Source: CAZQFV01 sp964592645
GTDB taxonomy: Bacteria > Chloroflexota > Chloroflexia > DTKN01
Reading direction: 5' to 3'
Assembly: GCA_964592645.1 (NCBI GenBank)
Contig: CAZQFV010000015.1
Coordinates: 1-64,000, forward strand
Length of the DNA: 64,000 bases
The translations under genes and the position numbers were made by a program. This document shows positions 36,569 through 45,243 of the stretch, piece after piece (positions within the stretch are counted from its first letter, which is position 1; each line of letters begins with the position of its first letter). A model generated the notes under the pieces. It saw only the letters and a list, made by a program, of their open reading frames with translations, was not told where the DNA came from and did not search any database.

Positions 36569-37612
36569 ATGGCCGACGATCCTCCGGCTTCCAGAACATC
36601 GCCCGCCCGCGTGGGGCGAGAACGCCTGATCGCCGTGGGCCGCATCGCCCTGCGCTGGGGGCTGCGCCTCTTGGGGCCGGCCCTCCTGGCCTATATCCTC
36701 TGGCGGAACCGCGATATCCTGCCGCTCATCTGGCAGACCCTGCGCAGCATCCGCTGGCCGCCGATGCTCCTGGCCATCGTCCTCATGGCACCGTTCGTCC
36801 TCCTGAAGGGCTGGCGCTGGCAGATCATCCTGAACGACCTGGGCATCCGCGCCCCCTGGAAGAAGCTGTCGCTCTACTATGTCATCGGCATCTTTCTGGG
36901 GGCGGCCATGCCCGGGCAGGCCGGCGACTTTCTCAAGGCCTGGTACCTCAAGGCGGACGGCCACGAACTGGGCGCGGCCCTCCTGAGCACGGTCATCGAC
37001 CGGCTCTTCGACATGGGCATCATGGGCCTGTTGGCCATCAGTGGGCTCTATGTCTTTTGGCGCTTCTTCCCCGTGGCCGGCCTCGTCCTCACCCTGCTGG
37101 GGATGCTGGCGGTGATCGCCCTGGCGCTGAGCGTGCTCCTCAGCCGCCGCTGGCGCGACTGGCTGATCGACCGCGTGCTGCGCTACCTGGTCCCGGCCTC
37201 GATCCGGCGCCTCCTGGGCGAGCACGGCGTCCGCGCCTACCTGAACCGCTTCTTCCTCTCCTGGCGCAACGTGGCCCTAGGCACGGCGGTATCGCTGTGC
37301 TCCTTCTCGATCACCTTCTTCCGGCTTTGGCTGTGTATCCCGGCCCTGGGCCAGACGATGCCTATCACCGTCTTTGTGCCAACCATGGCGCTGATGGCCC
37401 TGGGCAGCCTGCTCTCGGTGGCCGGCCTGGGGACGCGCACCGCCGTCCTCCTGGCCGTCCTCAGCGCCCCCAGCCTGGGTTGGTCCACCGCCCAGATCCT
37501 CAGCCTCGATGCCCTGATCCTCTTCTTCAGCATCGAGAACCTGATCGTCGGATTGCCCTTCTATCTGCTGCGCCCGCTGGGTGGGAAAAGACAAGAGGGG
37601 TTGAGAATCTGA
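36569..37612 (+). CDS. UPF0104/LPG synthase-like flippase-domain membrane protein
   Basis: A 347-aa polytopic protein with about eight transmembrane helices. The segment LKGWRWQIILNDLG followed by GIFLGAAMPGQAGDFLKAWYL and TVIDRLFDMG is the signature of the lysylphosphatidylglycerol synthase transmembrane/UPF0104 family (AglD-like). Family members are associated with lipid-linked sugar or lipid flipping. The gene lies 75 bp after the GT2 gene, which supports a joint role. Confidence 0.8.
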   Translation: MADDPPASRTSPARVGRERLIAVGRIALRWGLRLLGPALLAYILWRNRDILPLIWQTLRSIRWPPMLLAIVLMAPFVLLKGWRWQIILNDLGIRAPWKKLSLYYVIGIFLGAAMPGQAGDFLKAWYLKADGHELGAALLSTVIDRLFDMGIMGLLAISGLYVFWRFFPVAGLVLTLLGMLAVIALALSVLLSRRWRDWLIDRVLRYLVPASIRRLLGEHGVRAYLNRFFLSWRNVALGTAVSLCSFSITFFRLWLCIPALGQTMPITVFVPTMALMALGSLLSVAGLGTRTAVLLAVLSAPSLGWSTAQILSLDALILFFSIENLIVGLPFYLLRPLGGKRQEGLRI

Positions 37613-37643
37613 TTCGAATTCGAATTTCCCAAAGGAGGATTCC

Positions 37644-38831
37644 ATGTCCACCATCGTCCACGAGAAACTCTCCCAGGCCGCCGGCATCCTGCAGGAGCAG
37701 GGGATTGACCTCTGGCTGACCTTTGTCCGCGAGACCGGCACGGGCGGCGACCCTGTGCTGCCGCTCATCCTGGGCCCCGGGCATTTGACATGGCAAAGCG
37801 CCCTGCTGATCGCGCGCGGCGGCGAGCGCACGGCCATCGTCGGGCGCTTCGACGCCGAGGCGGTGCAGCGGGCCGGCGTTTTCGACAGCGTGGTGTCCTA
37901 TGACCAGTCGATCAAGCCGCACCTATTGGAGGCCCTGCACCGGCTGAACCCCGCGCAGATCGCCCTGAACTATTCGCCCAGCGACGCCGAGGCCGATGGC
38001 CTGCGCCACGGCATGTACGAGACGCTGCGCGGCTACCTAGAGGGGACGCCCTTTGCCTCCCGGCTCTGCTCCGCCGAGGCGGTCATCCGCGCCCTGCGCG
38101 GGCGCAAGACGTCCACGGAACTGGACCGCATCCGCTCCGCGGTGAACACCACGAACAAGATCTATCAGCGCACCTTCGACCACATGCAGGTGGGGATGAC
38201 CGAGCGGCAGGTGGGCCAGTTCATGCACGGGCTGCTGGCCGAGTACGGCGTGGGGCCGGCCTGGCACCCGTCCAGCTGTCCCGCGGTCAACGCCGGCCCC
38301 GACTCCCCGGTGGGCCACTCCGGGCCGACGGACATCGCCATCGCCCCCGGGCACCTGGTGCACTTTGACTTTGGCGTGTTCCAGGACGACTACTGCTCCG
38401 ACATCCAGCGCATGGTCTATTTCCGGCGGCCGGGGGAAAAGGCGCCGCCCCCTGAGGTACGGCAGGCTTTCCAGGTGGTGCTGCACGCCATCCAGGCGGC
38501 GGTGGGGGCGATGGTGCCCGGCGCGCGCGGCGTGGACGTGGACGCCGCCGCCCGGCGGGTGGTCGTCGAGGCCGGCTATCCCGAATACATGCACGCCACG
38601 GGGCACCATGTGGGGCGCAAGGCCCACGACGGCGGCGGCATCCTGGGGCCGGCCTGGGAGCGCTACGGTGAAACGCCCTTCTACCCGTTGGAGGCCGGCC
38701 AGGTCTATGCCGTGGAGTTGGGGGTGCCCGTGCCGGGGTATGGCTACGTGGCGCTGGAGGAGAACGTGTTGGTGGGGGAGAGCGGCACCGAGTTCATCGG
38801 CACGCCGCAGCTAGAGCTGGTGCTGCGCTAG
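37644..38831 (+). CDS. M24 family Xaa-Pro aminopeptidase-like protein
   Basis: A 395-aa pita-bread fold peptidase. The N-terminal creatinase-like domain spans about 1-160. Metal ligands of the catalytic domain are visible: Asp in VHFDFGVFQ and CSDIQRMVYF, His in ATGHHVGRKAHDGG, and Glu in YAVELGV and ALEENV. A strong AAAGGAGG site precedes the ATG. It likely removes N-terminal residues before proline in peptides. A weak hairpin follows the stop. Confidence 0.88.
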   Translation: MSTIVHEKLSQAAGILQEQGIDLWLTFVRETGTGGDPVLPLILGPGHLTWQSALLIARGGERTAIVGRFDAEAVQRAGVFDSVVSYDQSIKPHLLEALHRLNPAQIALNYSPSDAEADGLRHGMYETLRGYLEGTPFASRLCSAEAVIRALRGRKTSTELDRIRSAVNTTNKIYQRTFDHMQVGMTERQVGQFMHGLLAEYGVGPAWHPSSCPAVNAGPDSPVGHSGPTDIAIAPGHLVHFDFGVFQDDYCSDIQRMVYFRRPGEKAPPPEVRQAFQVVLHAIQAAVGAMVPGARGVDVDAAARRVVVEAGYPEYMHATGHHVGRKAHDGGGILGPAWERYGETPFYPLEAGQVYAVELGVPVPGYGYVALEENVLVGESGTEFIGTPQLELVLR

Positions 38832-38843
38832 GGGGCGGGCACC

Positions 38844-38866
38844 GAAGTACACTGGTACTGTACTTC
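38844..38866 (+). terminator. Possible terminator after the M24 peptidase gene
   Basis: A perfect 8-bp stem GAAGTACA/TGTACTTC (38844-38851 with 38859-38866) with a 7-nt loop, 13 bp after the stop codon. It is AT-rich and followed by only a short AATTACT, so it is weak. Confidence 0.4.
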
Positions 38867-38884
38867 AATTACTGCTACCTCGTT

Positions 38885-38994
38885 TATAATAGCCCATTTT
38901 CACTTGGAAACTGGAGGGCAGATCCCCGCCGGCTGCCGGGCGGGCCGGGCGGCACCTTGTCCGGCAGCCGGCGGCCGGCCCCGCAGGGCCGGCC
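38885..38994 (+). other. Orphan -10 box followed by GC-rich hairpins; possible small RNA or repeat
   Basis: A consensus TATAAT (38885-38890) points rightward, but no plus-strand gene follows before 55193. Just downstream are a perfect 12-bp inverted repeat (38928-38939 with 38961-38972, GCCGGCTGCCGG) and a perfect 9-bp hairpin (38973-38981 with 38986-38994). CACTTGG (38901) could pair with CCAAG-GTG near 39053 to close a structure of about 160 nt. No clear -35 is seen. A small RNA or a GC-rich intergenic repeat are both possible. The rest of 38832-39094 shows nothing recognisable. Confidence 0.35.
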
Positions 38995-39094
38995 GGGTGA
39001 TCGCTCACAGGGAAGAGCGCGGAGTGGCAGGGGTCGATCCTAGTGGGGTATAGCCAAGATTGTGCAAGAAATTGTCGCCTTCTGACCGACCCCG

Positions 39095-40537
39095 CTAGTA
39101 GAGGCTCTGGACCTCCTGGCGGAAAAAGAGGGCAGCGACGATCACGGCGATGAGCGGAAAGACCACGATAAAGGTCGCGGCGGCAAAGACCGTGGGCGTA
39201 AAGGTAAAGCGCATCAGCCCATACAGGTAGACCGGCAGGGTCATCTGGTTCCCGATCAGGAAGACCGACAGGAGGAACTCGCCCAGGGAGATGGTAAAGC
39301 AGAACAGCGCACCGGCCAGGATGGCCGGGACGATCAGGGGCAACGTGATATCCAAGGTGGTCCGCAGCCGGGTCGCGCCCAGGTCCATGGCGGCCTCTTC
39401 GAGCTCCATGTCAAAGTTCAGCAGTCGGTCGCGGATCGGCAGGACGGCAAAGGGCATAATGAAGGTGGTGTGGCCGATGATCGTCGGCCAGATGCCCCCG
39501 GGGATGCCCAGGGACCGGAACCACATCTTGACCGTCACGGCGGAGACGACGCCATAGGTGATGATCGCCAGGACATTGACCGTCTCCAGCAGCGACTTGC
39601 CCCGAAACTTGAACCGCACCAGCCCGTAGGCAAAGAGCGTAGCAATGACCACGGAGAAGGCGGTGGTGGCCAGGGCGATGACCGCCGAGTTCTTCAGGGC
39701 CCCCAGTAGCTGCCTGTCCCTCACCGCCTGCTCGAACCAGATGAGGGAGAAGCCCTGGATCGGCCAGGACAGATACTTGGAGGAGTTGAAGGCGTAGAGC
39801 ACAAGGACGCCCAGGGGCAGGCGGAAGTACACCTTGACCGGGTTGGTGTAGATCGTGTCGCGGAAGCGCCTGGCCGCGGCGATCCCCGCCATGCCGGGGA
39901 TGCCCATCTCGACACCCCCGGTTCCGCGCACGACGACCGCCTTGACCTGCTTGTGGCCCATGATGGCGCCCGGGCCGCAGCGGCCGACGACGTGCTGCTC
40001 GTGGACGATGCCGGCCATCGGCACCAGGTTCTCCCCGGCGCGGCCGATGCTGGCCACCTGGACCTCGGGGCCAAGCTCCCGTTTCAGCGCCTCCTCGGTC
40101 TCGAAGGTATCCAGCCCCCACAGCCGGCCGGCGTCGCGAATCTCCACCCGGTCGTCGCAGACGTAGAGATACACGGGCCGCGGGGAGACCCCGGTGAGAA
40201 GGATGCCATCGTAACCAGCATACTTGATCTCGGGTGCCATGTGGCCGCCCGAGTAGCCGACGGTCAGGGTGCCGGTGAGCGGCGACTTGGTGCCCACGGC
40301 GTAGCGCGCCGAGGTGGGCAACAGCGTGCCGGCCGCGGGCCCGGTGATGAAGAGGATCTTGTTCTCAGGGGAGAAGGGGTCAATGCCGGCCGGAATCGCG
40401 TCGTAGAGGATGCGCGTGGCCAGGCCGCGCCCGCCGATATACTTCTCGACCAACTCGTCGGTCAGCGGCATGCGCCCCACCTGGCCGGTGCTCAGGTCAA
40501 CCGTGAGGATCTGTCCCCGGTATCCTTTGTACTTCAT
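39095..40537 (-). CDS. Chimeric ORF: AOR N-terminal domain fused to an ABC transporter permease
   Basis: A 480-aa in-frame fusion of two unrelated proteins. Residues 1 to about 233 are the N-terminal tungstopterin-binding domain of an AOR-family oxidoreductase (IGGRGLATRILYDA, CGPGAIMGHKQVKAV). From about residue 236 the sequence is a PotC-like permease with its membrane helices and coupling motif (EEAAMDLGATRLRTTLDI), ending normally. The AOR part lacks the [4Fe-4S] CxxCxxxC region and domains 2-3, and the permease lacks its natural N-terminus. The joint is near 39824-39841. The ATG at 40537 overlaps the ferredoxin stop (ATGA). It looks like the product of a deletion or an assembly join, so neither activity is expected to be normal. 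Confidence 0.8.
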   Translation of the reverse strand: MKYKGYRGQILTVDLSTGQVGRMPLTDELVEKYIGGRGLATRILYDAIPAGIDPFSPENKILFITGPAAGTLLPTSARYAVGTKSPLTGTLTVGYSGGHMAPEIKYAGYDGILLTGVSPRPVYLYVCDDRVEIRDAGRLWGLDTFETEEALKRELGPEVQVASIGRAGENLVPMAGIVHEQHVVGRCGPGAIMGHKQVKAVVVRGTGGVEMGIPGMAGIAAARRFRDTIYTNPVKVYFRLPLGVLVLYAFNSSKYLSWPIQGFSLIWFEQAVRDRQLLGALKNSAVIALATTAFSVVIATLFAYGLVRFKFRGKSLLETVNVLAIITYGVVSAVTVKMWFRSLGIPGGIWPTIIGHTTFIMPFAVLPIRDRLLNFDMELEEAAMDLGATRLRTTLDITLPLIVPAILAGALFCFTISLGEFLLSVFLIGNQMTLPVYLYGLMRFTFTPTVFAAATFIVVFPLIAVIVAALFFRQEVQSLY

Positions 40538-40941
40538 TCGACGCCTCCTTCCAGCGAAAGCACGCCCTCGGGACACCACTCGATGCACAGCGGATGCCCG
40601 CCACAGAGATCGCAGAGGACGATCTGCTCCTGCTGGGCATCAAAGGCCACGGCCCGCACCGGGCATGCCTCAACGCAGGCCAGGCACTGGGTGCAGAGGT
40701 CCTTGTGGAAGTGGACCACGCCGTCGAGCACCAGCGCACCCGTCGGGCAGGCCGCTACACACTCGCGCTGGTCACGGCCCGCGCAGAGGTTGCAGACCCG
40801 TGCCGAGATGGGCCCGAAACGCTCGGTACGGTCGATCCGGATCGCCGAGACCGCAGGTTTGATCTGGCCAACCCAGCGGGCCGAGCAGACCTTTTCACAG
40901 TAGTTGCAGTAGACGCACTTGTCGGCAGCAAACGCCAGCAT
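40534..40941 (-). CDS. 4Fe-4S ferredoxin-type electron carrier (Fd-3, AOR-associated)
   Basis: A 135-aa protein with four cysteine clusters: CVYCNYCEKVC, CNLCAGRDQRECVAACP, CTQCLACVEACP and CDLCGGHPLCIEWCP. This HycB/DMSO reductase-chain-B-like pattern holds several [4Fe-4S] clusters and is typical of small electron-transfer subunits encoded beside AORs. It overlaps the truncated AOR-C by four bases, so it was presumably AOR-C's partner. Confidence 0.88.
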   Translation of the reverse strand: MLAFAADKCVYCNYCEKVCSARWVGQIKPAVSAIRIDRTERFGPISARVCNLCAGRDQRECVAACPTGALVLDGVVHFHKDLCTQCLACVEACPVRAVAFDAQQEQIVLCDLCGGHPLCIEWCPEGVLSLEGGVE

Positions 40942-40954
40942 TGTCGCCTCCTCG

Positions 40955-42115
40955 TCACAGCGCAGCGAGGGCCGCACCGACCCCGCTGCCCAACTGGACC
41001 GGGTACCCCAGGTCGTGGAGCGAGCGCTCCAACGCGGCCAGGGCCACAACCACGTGCATCGGCTCGGCCGTCCGGCCCATATGGCCGATGCGGAACAGCT
41101 TGCCCGTGAGCGCCTTGGTTCCGCCGCAGATGAGCACACCATACCCCTCATACATCCGCTGGCGCAGCTTCGCCTCGTCGATCCCGGCCGGGGGAAGCAC
41201 CGCCGTGACCGCAGGGGCGCAGATGTCCTCGCTGGCGGGCCAGAGCTGCAGGCCCAGAGCCTTGATCCCTTCACGACAGGCTCGCGCGGCGCGGGCGTGC
41301 CGCGCAAAGACCTGGGGCAGGCCCTCTTCCAAGACCTCATCCAGGGCCTCGTTCAGTGCGACCATCTCCGAGACCAGCGGCGTATAGGGCCACTTCCGCT
41401 GCTTCTGCCACAGCTCCTTCCAGTCCAGCATGCTCAGGTAGGAGTAACGCACCGGCTTCTTGCGCCGCCGCATTGCCTCCCAGGCCGCATCGCTGACCGA
41501 GATCACCGCCAGGCCGGGCGTGCCCGAGAACCCCTTCTGGGGTCCACCCACGCAGATGTCGATGCCCCACTCGTCGGGTCGGATGTCCACGGTCCCCAGC
41601 GAAGCCACGGCGTCGACGATGCTGATAACCCCGTGCCGGCGAGCGATGGTGCAGATCTCCCGGATGGGGTTGAGGGTCCCCGAGGGCGTCTCGCAGTGGA
41701 CCATCGAGAGAAACTTGATCTCGGGATGCGCTGCCAACACCTTCTCGACCTCGGCCGGGTCGATCGCCTCGTTGTATGGAACCGTGATCTCGATGGCCTT
41801 GGCACCATAGACGTCGATGTACCACTTGTACTCGCTGCCATAGATCCCCGAGACCAGGTTGAGCACGGTGTCGCCTTCCTGGAAGCAGCAGGCCGCTGCC
41901 GCCTCCAGCCCGAGCAGGGCCTCCCCCTGCATGATGATCACATCCTGCCGCGTCTGGAACACGGCCTGGAGCTTCTCCTCCGTGTCTGCGAAGAGCTCCA
42001 TAAACTCGGGATCCTCATGGTAGTAGACCGGTTCGGACAGTGCCCGCCGGATCCGCTCGGACGCTTCCGCCGGGCCCACCGTCATCACGAACCGTGCCGT
42101 GCGTCGACGTTCCAT
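40955..42115 (-). CDS. Class V PLP-dependent aminotransferase
   Basis: A 386-aa aminotransferase of the alanine-glyoxylate/serine-pyruvate/pyridoxamine-pyruvate group. The PLP lysine is in CVGGPQKGFSGTPG (about residue 190), and VDAVASLGTVDIRPDEWGID carries the cofactor-ring aspartate. The substrate cannot be read from sequence. In this operon it may transaminate an intermediate or product. An AGGAGGT site precedes the ATG. Confidence 0.87.
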   Translation of the reverse strand: MERRRTARFVMTVGPAEASERIRRALSEPVYYHEDPEFMELFADTEEKLQAVFQTRQDVIIMQGEALLGLEAAAACCFQEGDTVLNLVSGIYGSEYKWYIDVYGAKAIEITVPYNEAIDPAEVEKVLAAHPEIKFLSMVHCETPSGTLNPIREICTIARRHGVISIVDAVASLGTVDIRPDEWGIDICVGGPQKGFSGTPGLAVISVSDAAWEAMRRRKKPVRYSYLSMLDWKELWQKQRKWPYTPLVSEMVALNEALDEVLEEGLPQVFARHARAARACREGIKALGLQLWPASEDICAPAVTAVLPPAGIDEAKLRQRMYEGYGVLICGGTKALTGKLFRIGHMGRTAEPMHVVVALAALERSLHDLGYPVQLGSGVGAALAAL

Positions 42116-42144
42116 GTGCGACCTCCTCCGGTATCTCGTTCGCT

Positions 42145-42432
42145 CTATCCGCCGCCGATGGCGACCAGGACCAGGAGCTCGTCTCCCTCGTGGAGCGCGG
42201 CTTCGTGCCCACCCAGGAACTGGACCCCCTGCCCATTGAGAAAGAGCCGCAGGTAGGAGCGCAGCTCCTGGTCCGACCTGCCCAGCTTGTGGGCAATCGC
42301 CGGGAACGAGGCCAAGATGCTATCGAGGGCGCCGCCGACGGTCGCGCCGGACGTCGGCAGCTCCAGCTCGACGGTGTTGATCCCGGCGATGCTGCTCAGC
42401 GGGCCGGAGAACCTGACCCTGATCCTGGGCAT
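42145..42432 (-). CDS. MoaD/ThiS-family small sulfur carrier (MoaD-B)
   Basis: A 95-aa ubiquitin-fold protein ending in VAIGGG, the C-terminal Gly-Gly that is thiocarboxylated in MoaD proteins. MoaD-like genes are common beside AORs and probably help supply dithiolene sulfur for the tungstopterin. It lies 16 bp after ferredoxin Fd-2 in the AOR-B part of the operon. Confidence 0.85.
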   Translation of the reverse strand: MPRIRVRFSGPLSSIAGINTVELELPTSGATVGGALDSILASFPAIAHKLGRSDQELRSYLRLFLNGQGVQFLGGHEAALHEGDELLVLVAIGGG

Positions 42433-42448
42433 CGCACTCCTCTGCCGG

Positions 42449-42934
42449 CTAGGGCAGGTTGGTGGAGCGGGCCGTCACCTCCACCAGCCGTCGCCCGGCC
42501 GTGCGCTTGCGGTCGTACTCTGCCTCCACCACGGTGCGGTAGGTTAGCGCCTGGGGCTGGCAGAACTGGACACACTTGGGATCGCCCTGGCACAGGTCGC
42601 ACTTGATCGGCCGGCGGCGGTCCACGTCAAAGGCCACAGCGCCGAACGGGCAGGCCACGATGCACATGCGGCAGCCGATGCACCTGTCGGCATCGATCAC
42701 CACGGCCCCGGTGAGCGCGTCGCGGGAGATGGCCCGCACCGGGCAGATCCCCATGCAGGCCGGCTCCTCGCACTGCTGGCAAATCACCGGCACATCCAGC
42801 CCCTCGGACTCCCACTTGATCACCTGCACGGCGGACTTGCTGGGGTTACACTCGCCGACATGGGCGAGCGAACAGGCCATCTCACAGGTGCGGCAGCCGG
42901 TACATTTCTGCAGATCGGCGACAAGCGTCTTCAA
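42449..42934 (-). CDS. 4Fe-4S ferredoxin-type electron carrier (Fd-2, AOR-B partner)
   Basis: A 161-aa protein with the motifs CTGCRTCEMACS, CQQCEEPACMGICP, CIGCRMCIVACP and CDLCQGDPKCVQFC, i.e. about four [4Fe-4S] clusters. It is related to HycB-like subunits and to BamC of the benzoyl-CoA reductase complex. The start is a TTG (42934) with GGAGG 7 bp upstream; no better start is available. It directly follows AOR-B, so it probably receives electrons from it. Confidence 0.88.
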   Translation of the reverse strand: MKTLVADLQKCTGCRTCEMACSLAHVGECNPSKSAVQVIKWESEGLDVPVICQQCEEPACMGICPVRAISRDALTGAVVIDADRCIGCRMCIVACPFGAVAFDVDRRRPIKCDLCQGDPKCVQFCQPQALTYRTVVEAEYDRKRTAGRRLVEVTARSTNLP

Positions 42935-42949
42935 TCGATACCTCCTGGC

Positions 42950-44806
42950 CTACGAGGCCTGGCTAGCAAGGGCGGCCATATCCGCAGCGATATCTGTCAG
43001 GTCCAGGGCCTGGAGCCGCTCGGGAGTCGGGATCCCGGTCGTCAGATCCCAGCCACAGGCGGTGTAGAATTCGTCCAGCAGGGCGGGCAGGTCCACGACA
43101 TGGCCCTGCGACGGCCCCTCGGGCAGCGGCTCGTTCAGCAGCCGACGCGGCAGGGTATCCCCGGCCCGCCGGAGGCCCTCGCGGACGTTAAAGGCCCGCT
43201 CGACGTTGCTGCAGCGCTCTGCCAAGTGGGCCAGGCCGGCCGCGTCGCAGGACAGCCCGGTCGCCGGGCCGAGCAGCTGGGTGGCGACCTCCATGCCGCC
43301 AGCCACGCCAGCGAAGGCGCAGTAGATCGCCGAGTCAAAGATCATGCGTGCGCCGCGGGCGCGCCTGACCAGCTCCCCCTTGCCAGCCACAGCGAACCGG
43401 TCCCACTTGCCGCTGCCGATCTCCTCGGCGATGACATAGCCGTTGGCGTGATGGCAGCCGCCGCGCGGGCCGGCCCCAAAGACGATAGCCTGGCCCATCA
43501 GGCCGCGCGGGTCGTAGCCGCCCAACTCCATGCCCTTGGCGTGCATGGCGAACGAGTCGTCGGCGATGCCCAGGCGCTGGCGGGCCCGTTCCACGCCGTC
43601 GCCGAGCAGCGCGCCGATCCCCTCGCCCAGGGCCATCTTGCGGATCAGCTCGGGAAAGACCTCGCCATGCCCAAACTCGACCGACAGGCCGTCCAGGTCC
43701 CGAGGCCCGAGCAGGCCGCGCTGCACGCACTCCATCAGGAAGGCGATGGTCACCCCGGCCGAGATGGTGTCGACGCCCCACTGGTCACAGAGCAGGTCTG
43801 CCTGGACCACGCGGCCGATGTCGCCATTGCCGCAGGCCGAGCCAAAGGCGTAGAGCGTCTCGTACTCGGGCCCCTCGGAGATGCAGCCGTCGGTGCCGCG
43901 ACAGAACTTGCTGCAGGCGATAGGGCAAGAAGGACAGGCGACATCCTTGAGGACGATGCGCTCGCGGTAAGCCCGCGGCAGGAGCCCCGCCGCGCCCTCA
44001 AAGACACCGGACTGCCAGTTGCGCGTCGGCAGGATGCCCGTCTCGCTAACCAGGCCGGCCGAGACACAGGAGCCGTAGCGCGAGAGAGCCTGGCGCAGGA
44101 AGGGGGTCTCGTTGATCCGCCGCCAGGCTTCGCGCACGCTGCCCATGAAGGCGGCCAGGTTGTGCACCGTCACCTGGCCGTGGCCGATTACGGCGATGGC
44201 CTTGAGGTTCTTGGAGCCCATCACCGCGCCCGGTCCGCCGCGGCCGGCCGCCCGCCGCTCGCTCATGATGCAGGCGATGCGCGCCATGCGCTCACCGGCC
44301 GGGCCAATGCAGGCCAGCCTGGCGCTGCCGCGCCGGGCGAGCTCCTGGCCGAGCACCTCCTGCGTGCGGAGTGTGTCCAGGCCCCACAGGTGGCTGGCGT
44401 CGGCGAACCGCACCCCTTCGTCGGTGACCAGCAGGTAGGTGGGGCGCTCGGCCTGGCCCTCGACGATGAGGCCATCGTAGCCCGCCTTCTTCAGCTCCGC
44501 GCCCAGGTGGCCCGAGCAGATGCTGAAGAGGTAGAGGCCGGTCTGCGGCGACTTGGTGCTGACACAGTAGCGGCCGCTCGAAGGGGCCAACGTCCCCACC
44601 AGGGGGCCGGTGAGGAAGAAGAGCTTGTTCCGCGGCCCGAGCGGATCGATCCCCGGAACCAGTTCGTCGTAGAGCAGGCGGGCGCCGAGCCCCCTTCCGC
44701 CCAGGTACATCTCGGCCATGCGCCGGTCGAGAGGTTCGACGCGGGACGTTTGCCGCGTCAGGTCCACACGCAGGAGCCGGCCGGTGTAGCCACCTAGAGG
44801 ATCCAT
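42950..44806 (-). CDS. Tungsten-containing aldehyde:ferredoxin oxidoreductase family protein (AOR-B)
   Basis: A 618-aa full-length AOR. Domain 1 binds the bis-pterin (YLGGRGLGARLLYDE, GGPGAVMGSKNLKA). The [4Fe-4S] ligands are Cys291, Cys294 and Cys298 (CPSCPIAC), with a fourth Cys in DSAIYCAFAG near residue 495. AORs oxidise aldehydes to acids or, in BamB-type enzymes, take part in aromatic ring reduction; the substrate here is unknown. It lies 7 bp after Fd-1 and 15 bp before Fd-2, with MoaD-B next. Confidence 0.93.
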   Translation of the reverse strand: MDPLGGYTGRLLRVDLTRQTSRVEPLDRRMAEMYLGGRGLGARLLYDELVPGIDPLGPRNKLFFLTGPLVGTLAPSSGRYCVSTKSPQTGLYLFSICSGHLGAELKKAGYDGLIVEGQAERPTYLLVTDEGVRFADASHLWGLDTLRTQEVLGQELARRGSARLACIGPAGERMARIACIMSERRAAGRGGPGAVMGSKNLKAIAVIGHGQVTVHNLAAFMGSVREAWRRINETPFLRQALSRYGSCVSAGLVSETGILPTRNWQSGVFEGAAGLLPRAYRERIVLKDVACPSCPIACSKFCRGTDGCISEGPEYETLYAFGSACGNGDIGRVVQADLLCDQWGVDTISAGVTIAFLMECVQRGLLGPRDLDGLSVEFGHGEVFPELIRKMALGEGIGALLGDGVERARQRLGIADDSFAMHAKGMELGGYDPRGLMGQAIVFGAGPRGGCHHANGYVIAEEIGSGKWDRFAVAGKGELVRRARGARMIFDSAIYCAFAGVAGGMEVATQLLGPATGLSCDAAGLAHLAERCSNVERAFNVREGLRRAGDTLPRRLLNEPLPEGPSQGHVVDLPALLDEFYTACGWDLTTGIPTPERLQALDLTDIAADMAALASQAS

Positions 44807-44813
44807 ATCGCCC

Positions 44814-45239
44814 TCACCTCATCTCCTGGACATCATAGGCCAATGCGCTCGTCGGGCAGGCTGGGACGCACTGGGGGTGACCGGCGCAGTAGTCGCACAC
44901 CGCCGGGGCCAGGCGGTTGCGCCAGAGCCGCAGAGCCCCGTAGGGGCAGGCGCGCACGCAGCGGCCGCAGCGGGTACAGTCGGCGGGCGTGATCGAGACG
45001 ACACCGCTGCCATCGGCCACCTCGATGGCGTGGGTGGGACAGGAGACCACGCAGGCGGGATGCTCGCACAGCCGGCAGATGTGCAGGCGGAAGTCGTAGC
45101 GCTCCTGCCTGACGATGCGCAGCCGGGCGTGCTCCTGGCTGAACCCCAGCTCTCTGGCGGCAGAGCAGACCAGCTCGCAGATCTCGCAGCCGGTGCACTT
45201 CTCCGGGGTCAGGACGATGGTCTTTTCTGCATCGCGCAT
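44814..45239 (-). CDS. 4Fe-4S ferredoxin-type electron carrier (Fd-1)
   Basis: A 141-aa protein with CTGCEICELVC, CRLCEHPACVVSCP, CTRCGRCVRACP and CDYCAGHPQCVPACP motifs. It precedes AOR-B, while Fd-2 follows it, so AOR-B is flanked by two ferredoxins. The ATG at 45239 lies just after the cupin stop and matches the start of the conserved region; an upstream in-frame ATG lies inside the cupin gene. Confidence 0.87.
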   Translation of the reverse strand: MRDAEKTIVLTPEKCTGCEICELVCSAARELGFSQEHARLRIVRQERYDFRLHICRLCEHPACVVSCPTHAIEVADGSGVVSITPADCTRCGRCVRACPYGALRLWRNRLAPAVCDYCAGHPQCVPACPTSALAYDVQEMR

Positions 45240-45243
45240 CGCT

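Noticed and set aside
38928..38994. GC-rich hairpins read as an intrinsic terminator
   Set aside because: Neither hairpin is followed by a T-run on either strand, so they are listed as unexplained structure instead.
42860..44797. A 645-codon open frame on the plus strand
   Set aside because: It is antisense to AOR-B, whose motifs are unmistakable.
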